This document shows positions 44,504 to 52,571 of a stretch of 64,000 nucleotides of DNA, one piece after another. The notes beneath the pieces were generated by a model. It saw nothing but the letters and a program-made list of their open reading frames with translations. It searched no databases and had not been told where the DNA came from. Source of the stretch: Xanthomonas sacchari (GTDB taxonomy: Bacteria > Pseudomonadota > Gammaproteobacteria > Xanthomonadales > Xanthomonadaceae); contig NZ_CP100647.1 in assembly GCF_024266585.1 (NCBI RefSeq), positions 375,001 to 439,000 on the forward strand, given 5' to 3'. Positions within the stretch are counted from its first letter, which is position 1. Every line of letters begins with the position of its first letter. The translations under genes and the position numbers were made by a program.

Positions 44504-45106
44504 ATGAGCGATCGACCCTACGCCCCTTCCTGCGACCGCAATCGCGATCCGATCCTGCAGGTGCTGCAGCGGCACTTCGCCGACCGCCGCCGGGTGCTGG
44601 AGATCGGCAGCGGCACCGGCCAGCACGCGGTGCATTTCGCCGCGGCGCTGCCGCAGCTGACCTGGCAATGCAGCGAGCGCGCCGAGCATCTGCCCGGCAT
44701 CGCGCAGTGGCTGGCGGCCGCGGGACTGCCGAACACGCCGCCGGCGCTGGCGCTGGACGTGCGCGAGGGGCCGTGGCCGCGCGCCGGCTACGATGCGGTG
44801 TTCACCGCCAATACCCTGCACATCATGGGCTGGGATGCGGTGCAGGCGTTCTTCGCCGGCGTCGGCCGGCTGCTGGCCGACAGCGCCGACGGCATGCTGG
44901 TGGCGTACGGGCCGTTCAACTACGGCGGCGCCTTCACCAGCGACAGCAACCGCGACTTCGACGCGTGGCTGAAGGCGCGCGATCCGGCCAGCGGCATCCG
45001 CGATGCCGAGGCGGTGGACGCGCTGGCGCGGGCGCAGGACCTGGTGTTGCAGGAGGATGTGGCGATGCCGGCCAATAATCGCTGCCTGGTCTGGCGCCGC
45101 GGGTAG
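44504..45106 (+). CDS. DUF938 family SAM-dependent methyltransferase-like protein
   Basis: 200 aa. It starts YAPSCDRNRDPIL, the family hallmark, followed by SAM-binding motif I VLEIGSGTGQHAVHFA and FTANTLHIMGWDAV. The end carries NNRCLVWRRG, also typical. The methyl acceptor is unknown. The ATG after ACACG is the only one compatible with the conserved N-terminus. Confidence 0.9.
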   Translation: MSDRPYAPSCDRNRDPILQVLQRHFADRRRVLEIGSGTGQHAVHFAAALPQLTWQCSERAEHLPGIAQWLAAAGLPNTPPALALDVREGPWPRAGYDAVFTANTLHIMGWDAVQAFFAGVGRLLADSADGMLVAYGPFNYGGAFTSDSNRDFDAWLKARDPASGIRDAEAVDALARAQDLVLQEDVAMPANNRCLVWRRG

Positions 45107-45613
45107 GCGCGGCCGGCCGCGGCCGCGTATCCGGCCAGGGCGTGTGCGAACGCCTGGCGTCGTCATCGCCGCGTACGCATGTCGCCACACATCCACCGCG
45201 GTGTGCGGACGCGGTTTGTCTTGCACCGCGTGGTGGCCCGCGATGCGTCGTGGATCACGCGCAATGCCGGCTGCGGCGGTACGGATGGCTGCTTACTGCC
45301 ATGCTGCACAGCAACGTGTTGGAACGCCCAATCTGAGGGCGTCAGCTCAGCAATGTCGTCGCGATGTTGTGCCTGATCGCCGCTCGCTGGCAAAGCCGCG
45401 GAGATCCCGCTGCGTCGAGGCCGGGCAATGCCATGCCACCGCCCTGACGTCCACGTGTTGCGTCCAGGTGACGATGGCGCACCGCCTCCCTCATGGCGAA
45501 TTCACCGCGATGCCACGGCGGATTCACCGCGCGCTTGCCACTGTGCGCCGACACCCGCCGCCGCCAGACGTGCCTGCGGCCGGTGCTTCCTTCATTCGCG
45601 ACGGAGCGTTCTC
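45107..45613. other. Intergenic region, no gene seen
   Basis: 507 bases before the glycine-zipper protein. No frame here has a recognisable domain; no tRNA-like fold or strong terminator was noticed. It likely holds the promoter of the following gene. Confidence 0.5.
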
Positions 45614-46396
45614 ATGGACAACAACGACAAAGCCCGCGATCTCAATCGCGACCCGATCTCCGGCACGCCGGGCTCGCATCCGGTCGGGGTCGGCATCGGC
45701 GGCACCGCCGGCGGCGTGGCCGCCGGCGCGCTGGCCGGCACCGTGTTCGGGCCGCTCGGCACCTTGATCGGCGCGGCGGTCGGCGTGGTCGCCGGCGCGG
45801 CGGCGGGCAAGGGCGTGGCCGAGCGCATCGACCCCACCGGCGAGGACGCGTACTGGCGCGAGGAGTACCGCAACCGCGACTACGCCAAGGCCGATTACGA
45901 CTACGACCGCGACTACGCCGCGGCCTACGGCCTGGGCCTGCAGGCGCGCGAGCAGGATCCCTCGCGCAGCTGGGACGAACACGAGCGCGAACTGTCGCAC
46001 GATTGGGGCAAGCGCCGCGGCGACTCGCGCCTGGAATGGGACGAGGCACGGCTGGCCGCACGCGATTCCTGGGAGCGTGCCGATGCCACTTACCGCACCT
46101 ACGAGGACAGCGACCGCTACTACGCCGAGCGCTTCGACAGCGTGGACTACCGCGGGACCGACAGCAGCTACGACGACTACCGCCCGGCCTACCGCTACGG
46201 CGTGCAGGCGCGCAGCCGCTACCGCGACCGCGTCTGGGACGACCGCCTGGACTCGGATCTGGAAAGCGGCTGGGAACGCGTCAAGGACCGCTCGCGGCTG
46301 AGCTGGGCGCAGGCCAAGGCCGCCGTGCGCGAAGCCTTCGATTCGGATCGCTACGATCGCCCCGGCCGCGGCAATCCGCCCGATCCGCGGGTCTGA
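45614..46396 (+). CDS. Glycine-zipper protein with charged Tyr/Asp/Arg-rich C-terminal region
   Basis: 260 aa. Residues about 20-68 form a glycine-zipper hydrophobic hairpin (GVGIGGTAGGVAAG... GTLIGAAVGVVAGAAAGKG) able to insert in a membrane. The rest is highly charged and repetitive: tracts such as YRNRDYAKADYDYDRDYA and a duplicated AAYGLGLQARxQ / PAYRYGVQARSRYRD pattern, with WDEHE and WDEAR acidic motifs. It resembles stress-associated proteins of unknown function found widely in Xanthomonadaceae. No signal peptide. Confidence 0.8.
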   Translation: MDNNDKARDLNRDPISGTPGSHPVGVGIGGTAGGVAAGALAGTVFGPLGTLIGAAVGVVAGAAAGKGVAERIDPTGEDAYWREEYRNRDYAKADYDYDRDYAAAYGLGLQAREQDPSRSWDEHERELSHDWGKRRGDSRLEWDEARLAARDSWERADATYRTYEDSDRYYAERFDSVDYRGTDSSYDDYRPAYRYGVQARSRYRDRVWDDRLDSDLESGWERVKDRSRLSWAQAKAAVREAFDSDRYDRPGRGNPPDPRV

Positions 46397-46509
46397 TGTC
46401 GCCGCGCGTTCGGTCGGGATGCCGCCAGCGGCGCCCGATTGAATCGCGGCTTCCTTCGACGCAGCGGCCGCATGCGCGCGGCCGCTGCGTCGTATGTGGG
46501 AATGTTTTC

Positions 46510-46536
46510 TGTGGGAGGGACTTCAGTCCCGACGCG
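46510..46536. repeat. REP-like element, second sequence type
   Basis: GTGGGAGGGACTTCAGTCCC followed by GACGC, a palindrome around GGGACTTCAGTCCC. It differs from the GGAGCGGCTTCAGCC type but shares the same layout. It lies between the convergent glycine-zipper and indolepyruvate oxidoreductase genes. Confidence 0.75.
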
Positions 46537-46644
46537 CGGTGTTTCCGGTACCTGAGAATCAGGACCACGCGACCTTGCCACACGGGCAGTGGTCCAAAGA
46601 TGTTCCCCGGAAGTCATTCGGCAGTCCGGCGCGATGACGACATC

Positions 46645-46716
46645 CGAGGTCGCGGCTGAAGCCGCTCCTACGCAAAGCGGATGATGGTGTTGCAGGAGCG
46701 GCTTCAGCCGCGAGGC
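46645..46716. repeat. REP-like inverted pair
   Basis: GTCGCGGCTGAAGCCGCTCC and GGAGCGGCTTCAGCCGCGAG face each other across about 20 bases. It is the same family as 2821-2846 and 40790-40857 and lies beyond the 3' ends of two convergent genes. Confidence 0.88.
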
Positions 46717-46806
46717 TTCTACGCCGCACACCAAGCATCCCGCGGCCTGCGTCATCGCCACGAACCGGCACCGCCCCCCACGGCGATGCCGACGTGACGG
46801 GCTGCC

Positions 46807-49800
46807 TCAGGCCGCCTGCACGATATGCAGCGCCTTCGGATTGCGCCAGGTCGCCAGCAGCCGCGCTTCGCGCTGCTTGGCGTCGTGCAGGTGCGCTTCC
46901 TTGACGTGGCCATAGCCGCGGATGTGTTCCGGGATGCTGGCGATCTGCACCGCCAGCGCCAGGTTGTCCGCCTGCAGCCGCTGCAGCAGTTCGTCCACGG
47001 TGGCGACGTAGTCCACGATCAACTGCCGTTCGCCGCGCCGCTCGGCGCTGTAGCCGAACACGTCGAAGGCGCCGCCGCGCAGCCGGCGCAGCTTGGCCAG
47101 CCACTTGAACGCAGTGAACATCCACGGGCCGTATTCGCGCTTGCGCAGCCGTCCCTGCGCGTCCTTCTTCGCCAGCAGCGGCGGCGCCAGGTGGAAGCGC
47201 AGGCGGTAGTCGCCTTCGAACTGCGCCTGCACCTGCTGCGCGAACGCACCGCTGGTGTACAGCCGCGCCACTTCGTACTCGTCCTTGTAGGCCATCAGCT
47301 TGAACGCGTAGCGCGCCACCGCTTCGGTCAGCGCGGTCGAGGCCGGGGCGACGCGCTGCTCGGCGGCACGCACGCGTTCCACCAGCGCGGTGTAGCGCGC
47401 GGCGTAGGCGGCGTCCTGGTAATCGACCAGGAAGGCATGGCGGCGCGCGATCAACTCGTGCAACGAGCGCGACAGGCGGCTGTCGTCCAGCGGCGCGTGC
47501 CCGGCCTCGCCGCTGTCGGCGGCCGCCGGCAGCTCGCGCGGCGGACGCGGGTTGGACGGATTGCGCGGCGCGGCGCTGGCGCCGGCCTCGTGGCCTTCCC
47601 ACTCGCCCGGCGGCAGTTGCTGCAGGCCCGGCGCCTGGCCGTCGCGCTCGGCCGCGGCCGGGTCGGGCAGGCCGGCCGCGCGCTGCACCGCCGGCAGGTC
47701 CAGCGCCGCCAGGCGGCCCCAGGCGAAGGCCTGCTGGTTCATCGCCACCGCCGCGCCGTTGAGCTCGATCGCGCGCATCAGCGCCGCATGCGACAGCGGC
47801 ACCAGGCCCTGCTGCCAGGCGTAGCCGAGCATGAACAGGTTGCTGGCGATGGCGTCGCCGAGCAGGGCGGTGGCCAGTTGCGTGGCATCGAGCAGCAGCG
47901 GATCGCGCCCGCCCAACGCCAGGCGCACGCCGGCGACGATCTCGGCCGCCGGGAACTGCATGTCCGGATGCGTGGTGAAGGTGCCGGGCATCGCCTCGTA
48001 GCTGTTCAGCACCACCTGCGAGCGGTCGCCACGCACTTTCGACAGCGCCCAGTAGTCGTTGACCACCACCATGTCGCAGCCCAGCACCAGGTCGGCCTCG
48101 CCGGCGGCGATGCGCACCGCGTGCAGGTCCTCCGGCTGCCGCGCCAGGCGGATGTGCGTGGTGACCGCGCCGCCCTTCTGCGCCAGGCCGGTCTGGTCGA
48201 GCACGCTGGCGCCCTTGCCCTCCAGGTGCCCGGCCATGCCCAGCAGTGCGCCGATGGTGACCACGCCGGTGCCGCCGACGCCGGTGATGAGGATGTTCCA
48301 GGGCTGGCTCAGGTCGCCGCGGAAGGTCGGTGCCGGCAGTTGCGCCAGCAGCGCCGCGGCGTCGGCCTTGCGGCCCTTGCGCGGTTGCCCGCCATGCACG
48401 GTGACGAAGCTGGGACAGAACCCGGACACGCAGGAGTAGTCCTTGTTGCAGCTGGACTGGTCGATCTGGCGCTTGCGCCCGTATTCGGTCTCCTTCGGTA
48501 GCACCGACACGCAGAAGCTCTTCTCGCCGCAATCGCCGCAGCCTTCGCAGACCAGCGAGTTGACCAGCACGCGCTTGGGCGGATCGACCAGCTTGCCGCG
48601 CTTGCGTCGGCGCCGCTTCTCGGTGGCGCAGGTCTGGTCGTAGATCAGCACGCTGGTGCCCTTGACCTCGCGCAGGCGCCGCTGCACCGCGTCCAGCTCG
48701 CTGCGGTCGTGGAACTCCACGTCGCTGGGGAACAGCTCGCGGCGCCGCGTCCACTTGCCGATGTCGTCGCTGACCAGGGCGATGGTGTGCACGCCTTCGG
48801 CGCGCATCTGCTGGGCGATGTCGGGCACGCTGAGGGTGCCGTCCACCGGCTGCCCGCCGGTCATCGCCACCGCGTCGTTGTAGAGGATCTTGTAGGTGAT
48901 GTTGACCCCGGCGGCGATCGACTGGCGGATCGCCAGCGAGCCGCTGTGGAAGTAGGTGCCGTCGCCCAGGTTCTGGAACACGTGCGGGGTGTCGGTGAAC
49001 GGCGCCTGCCCGGCCCAGGTGACGCCTTCGCCGCCCATGTGGGTGAAGGTGTCGGTGGCGCGGTCCATCCACGTCACCATGTAGTGGCAGCCGATGCCGG
49101 CCATCGCCCGCGACCCCTCCGGCACCACCGTGGAGGTGTTGTGCGGACAGCCGGAGCAGTAGTGCGGCACGCGCGGGAAGTTGGCGCGCGGCAGCGCCAT
49201 CTCCGCTTCCTTGGCGTCCATCCAGCGCAAGCGCTGTTCGATCGACGCGGTGTCGAGCGCGGCCGACTGCGGCAGGCGCAGGATGCGCTTGCCGATCACC
49301 CCGGCGATGGTGGCCGGGGTCAGTTCGCCGGTGGACGGCAGGATCCATTCGCCGGCCTCGTCGTACTTGCCGACGATGCTCGGGCGCGGGCCGGCGCTGG
49401 CCGGCCAGTTGTAGAACTGCTCCTTCATCTGCCGCTCGATGAAGGCCTTCTTCTCCTCCACCACGACGATGTCCTGCAACCCGCGCGCGAACGCGGCGAT
49501 GCCCAGCGGCTCCAGCGGCCAGGTCATGCCGACCTTGTACACGCGGATGCCGATGCGCGCGCAGGCGTCCGCGTCCAGGCCCAGGTATTCCAGCGCCTGC
49601 AGCACGTCCAGGTAGCTCTTGCCGGTGGTGACGATGCCCAGCCGCGCCTGCGGCGCGTCCATCACCGTGCGGTCGATGCCGTTGGCGCGGGCGAAGGCCT
49701 GTGCGGCGCGCACCGCGTAACGGTGCAGGCGCATTTCCTGGTCCAGCGGCGGATCCGGCCAGCGGATGTTGAGGCCGCCCGGCGGCAGTTCGAAATCCTC

Positions 49801-50529
49801 CGGCAACACGATCTGCCGCGCGAACGGGTCCACCTGCACCGAGGCCGAGGATTCGACCGTCTCGGCGATGGTCTTGAAGCCGATCCAGCGCCCGGTGTAG
49901 CGGCTCATCGCCCAGCCGAGCAGGCCCATGTCGAGGATGTCCTGCACCCCGGCTGGATTGAGCACCGGCATCATCGCGCTGACGAACTCGTCCTCCGAGC
50001 CGTGCGGCAGGGTCGAGCTGCGGCAGGCATGGTCGTCGGCGGCCAGCGCCAGCACGCCGCCGTGGCGCGAGGTACCGGCGGCGTTGCCGTGCTTGAACAC
50101 GTCGCCGCAACGGTCCACGCCCGGGCCCTTGCCGTACCACATGGCGTACACGCCATCCACGCGCGCGCCGGGGAACAGGTTGGTCTGCTGCGTGCCCCAG
50201 ACCATGGTCGCGCCCAGGTCCTCGTTGAGCCCGGGCTTGAACACCACGTTGGCCGCGTCCAGGTGCTTGCGCGCGCGCCACAGTTCCAGGTCGAACCCGC
50301 CCAGCGGGCTGCCACGGTAGCCGCTGACGAAGCCGCCGGTGTTCAGCCCGGCGGCGCGGTCGCGCAGCTGCTGCATCAGCGGCAGCCGCACCAGCGCCTG
50401 CACGCCGGACAGGTAGATGCGGCCGTCGGTACGGGTGTACTTGTCTTCCAGCGTGTAGCCGGTATCCACGCCGTCGGCAGCCGCTGCGGCGGGGGAGGAC
50501 GATGGACGCGGATCGGCGATGCGGTTCAT
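46807..50529 (-). CDS. Indolepyruvate ferredoxin oxidoreductase, fused large form
   Basis: 1240 aa, a natural fusion of the subunits of 2-oxoacid:ferredoxin oxidoreductases. The N-terminal part has GYRGSPLGGFD. A TPP-binding domain follows (CSGCPHNTS, GGEGVTW, NLGDGTYFHSG). Then a Cys-rich Fe-S segment (CEGCGDCGEKSFC, CNKDYSCVSGFC), the gamma-type domain (GVGGTGVVTIGALLGMAG, AQKGGAVTTH) and a C-terminal DUF6537-like region. It oxidatively decarboxylates aromatic or branched 2-oxo acids to acyl-CoA in amino-acid catabolism. The ATG giving MNRIADP was chosen. Confidence 0.93.
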   Translation of the reverse strand: MNRIADPRPSSSPAAAAADGVDTGYTLEDKYTRTDGRIYLSGVQALVRLPLMQQLRDRAAGLNTGGFVSGYRGSPLGGFDLELWRARKHLDAANVVFKPGLNEDLGATMVWGTQQTNLFPGARVDGVYAMWYGKGPGVDRCGDVFKHGNAAGTSRHGGVLALAADDHACRSSTLPHGSEDEFVSAMMPVLNPAGVQDILDMGLLGWAMSRYTGRWIGFKTIAETVESSASVQVDPFARQIVLPEDFELPPGGLNIRWPDPPLDQEMRLHRYAVRAAQAFARANGIDRTVMDAPQARLGIVTTGKSYLDVLQALEYLGLDADACARIGIRVYKVGMTWPLEPLGIAAFARGLQDIVVVEEKKAFIERQMKEQFYNWPASAGPRPSIVGKYDEAGEWILPSTGELTPATIAGVIGKRILRLPQSAALDTASIEQRLRWMDAKEAEMALPRANFPRVPHYCSGCPHNTSTVVPEGSRAMAGIGCHYMVTWMDRATDTFTHMGGEGVTWAGQAPFTDTPHVFQNLGDGTYFHSGSLAIRQSIAAGVNITYKILYNDAVAMTGGQPVDGTLSVPDIAQQMRAEGVHTIALVSDDIGKWTRRRELFPSDVEFHDRSELDAVQRRLREVKGTSVLIYDQTCATEKRRRRKRGKLVDPPKRVLVNSLVCEGCGDCGEKSFCVSVLPKETEYGRKRQIDQSSCNKDYSCVSGFCPSFVTVHGGQPRKGRKADAAALLAQLPAPTFRGDLSQPWNILITGVGGTGVVTIGALLGMAGHLEGKGASVLDQTGLAQKGGAVTTHIRLARQPEDLHAVRIAAGEADLVLGCDMVVVNDYWALSKVRGDRSQVVLNSYEAMPGTFTTHPDMQFPAAEIVAGVRLALGGRDPLLLDATQLATALLGDAIASNLFMLGYAWQQGLVPLSHAALMRAIELNGAAVAMNQQAFAWGRLAALDLPAVQRAAGLPDPAAAERDGQAPGLQQLPPGEWEGHEAGASAAPRNPSNPRPPRELPAAADSGEAGHAPLDDSRLSRSLHELIARRHAFLVDYQDAAYAARYTALVERVRAAEQRVAPASTALTEAVARYAFKLMAYKDEYEVARLYTSGAFAQQVQAQFEGDYRLRFHLAPPLLAKKDAQGRLRKREYGPWMFTAFKWLAKLRRLRGGAFDVFGYSAERRGERQLIVDYVATVDELLQRLQADNLALAVQIASIPEHIRGYGHVKEAHLHDAKQREARLLATWRNPKALHIVQAA

Positions 50530-50691
50530 GGCTTGCCCGGAAATGGAAGGCTGGCGGGCGCGCAGCATTCGCCGCGCGCGATCGCCCTGATTGTATCAGC
50601 GGCGATTTTTGCGCCCGTTCTCGTCCATGCCGGCGTGGGGCGGGGTAGGATTGGCCCTGGGTGAGGGGATCACCTCCAGGGGATTGCAGCA

Positions 50692-51333
50692 GTGAAGGCA
50701 TACACATACGCAGTGGCCGCGATGCTGGCCTGCATCGGTCTGGCCACCGCGGCCAGCGTGCGGGCGCAGGCATTGCCGGCACCGAAAGAGTTCTATTTCG
50801 ACGAGGACCGCGGCACCACCCGTCCGGTCACCGCCATCGCCGGCAGCGGCGAGGCGCTGGTGGATCGTCTGGCCAGTACCGTGCAGCGCGACCCCAACGC
50901 CAACGAGGCGCGCGCGCAGCTGGCCGGCATCGCCATGGCCGGCGGTCGCCAGGAACTGGGCGAGCAGTTGTACCAGGCCGCGCTGCATGGGCTGCCGGCC
51001 GGCGTGCAGCGGCGCCAGGTGCAGTGGAACTATGGCTGGGACCTGCTGCGTGCCGGCGACCCGGCGCGCGCGCTGGCGCAGTGGAGCGCCCTGGTCAACG
51101 GCCGTCCGGCGGCGCCGGATTGGATCCCGCCGACCCTGGCGCTGGTGTTGTGGCGCTTGCAGCGCAAGGACGAGGCGGTGAAGTGGTACGCCGCGGCGGT
51201 GCGGACCTGGCCCGACAAGTGGGGCGCGGGCGCGGATTTCGCCGCGTTGCTGCCGGCCTGGCGCGACGACGAACGCGCCACCCTGGCCGAGGTGCAGGCC
51301 GCCTGGAAGGCAGCGCCGCCGGCCTGGCCCTGA
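50692..51333 (+). CDS. Exported TPR-like protein
   Basis: 213 aa starting at GTG, with a signal peptide ending at ASVRAQA. The mature part is helical with TPR-like spacing (ARAQLAGIAMAGGRQELGEQLYQAAL; WNYGWDLLRAGDPARALAQWSALV; LALVLWRLQRKDEAVKWYAAAV), about three repeats. It probably mediates protein contacts in the periplasm; a specific role is not evident. Confidence 0.78.
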   Translation: MKAYTYAVAAMLACIGLATAASVRAQALPAPKEFYFDEDRGTTRPVTAIAGSGEALVDRLASTVQRDPNANEARAQLAGIAMAGGRQELGEQLYQAALHGLPAGVQRRQVQWNYGWDLLRAGDPARALAQWSALVNGRPAAPDWIPPTLALVLWRLQRKDEAVKWYAAAVRTWPDKWGAGADFAALLPAWRDDERATLAEVQAAWKAAPPAWP

Positions 51334-51656
51334 CGGGCGCGCAACGCGCCATCTGAGGCGGGACGGAGCGCGCCTCGAGGCGAGCGTCGACGGCGCGCAT
51401 GGAGGGCGCCGTCGCGTTCCCTGCCGTTCGACGCACAACGCACGTGGGCGTCCCAACGCATCGCACCGCGCGTGATGCTGCCCTCGCAGGCTTGGCCACC
51501 GCGGCGCTGGTGGACCGCCGCGTCCGCCGCGTTGCGGAGCGCGATCGCCATCTTGCTGTGCCATGCGCCGGCACGTGGACGCGGCCGCGCCTCCATCGCG
51601 TCCACGCAGCGCATGCGATGATACGCCCCGATTCCGGTCGAGTTGCGTTGCCCCCG
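51334..51656. other. Intergenic region, no gene seen
   Basis: 323 bases upstream of the carrier gene. Nothing recognisable as coding or structured RNA. An ATG at 51618 could give the carrier a 13-residue longer N-terminus. Confidence 0.45.
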
Positions 51657-52571
51657 ATGGCCTTCGATGCGTTTGCCCTGATTCTGGCCATGCTGGCGCT
51701 CGGCAAGCTGTTCGCGCGCCTGCGCGTGTTGCCGGCCAACACCACCGACGTGCTCAACGGCGTGGTGCTGTACCTGTGCCTGCCGGCCTCGGTGCTGATC
51801 TACGTGCCGCGCCTGCAGTTCAATTGGGAGCTGCTCGGATTGATGCTGACGCCGTGGCTGCTGACCGGCGTGAGCGTGCTGGCGATGCTGGCCCTGCGCG
51901 GGCCGCTGCGGCTGCGCCGCGAGCAGCAGGCGGTGCTGCTGCTGTGCGTGGCGCTGGCCAATTCCAGCTTCATCGGCTACCCGATGGTGCGCGCGCTGCT
52001 CGGCGAAGCGGCCCTGCCGTACGCGGTGGTCTACGACCAGTTCGGCACCTTCGTGCTGCTGTCCAGTTTCGGCCTGTACGTGCTGGCGCGCTACAGCGGC
52101 GAGGCGCCGCCGTCGCCGCGGCAGACCCTGTTGCGGATGGCGCGTTTCCCGCCGCTCTGGGCGCTGGCGTTCGCGCTGACGCTGATGCCGGCGCAGCCGC
52201 CGGCCTGGATCGCCTCCGGCCTGCAGCACCTGTCCGACGCGATGCTGCCGCTGGTGATGCTGGCGGTCGGCTTCTCGCTCCAGTTGCGGCTGCCGCGCGA
52301 GGAACTGGCGCCGCTCGCCGCCGGCCTGGTGCTGAAACTGCTGCTGCTGCCCGCCCTGGCCTGGCCGCTGTCGTGGGCGCTGGGCCTGCGTGGGCTGGCG
52401 CTGCAGGCCAATGTGCTGGAATCGGCGATGCCGACCATGATCACCGCCGCGTTGCTGGCGATCTCGCATCGCCTCGCCCCGCGCCTGGCTGCGGCCCTGG
52501 TCGGTTACGGGATTCTGCTGTCGCTAGTGACCTTGCCGGCCTGGGCGTGGTTGTTGGGGGCGTTGCGGTAG
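51657..52571 (+). CDS. AEC (auxin efflux carrier)-family permease
   Basis: 304 aa with ten predicted hydrophobic helices. The N-terminal half has LPANTTDVLNGVVLYLCLPA and the middle ALANSSFIGYPMVRALLG, both typical of bacterial AEC proteins; the C-terminal half repeats the fold with ESAMPTMITAALLA. AEC carriers export or exchange organic acids or related compounds. The last 131 bases overlap the 3' end of the opposite-strand M3 peptidase. Confidence 0.88.
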   Translation: MAFDAFALILAMLALGKLFARLRVLPANTTDVLNGVVLYLCLPASVLIYVPRLQFNWELLGLMLTPWLLTGVSVLAMLALRGPLRLRREQQAVLLLCVALANSSFIGYPMVRALLGEAALPYAVVYDQFGTFVLLSSFGLYVLARYSGEAPPSPRQTLLRMARFPPLWALAFALTLMPAQPPAWIASGLQHLSDAMLPLVMLAVGFSLQLRLPREELAPLAAGLVLKLLLLPALAWPLSWALGLRGLALQANVLESAMPTMITAALLAISHRLAPRLAAALVGYGILLSLVTLPAWAWLLGALR

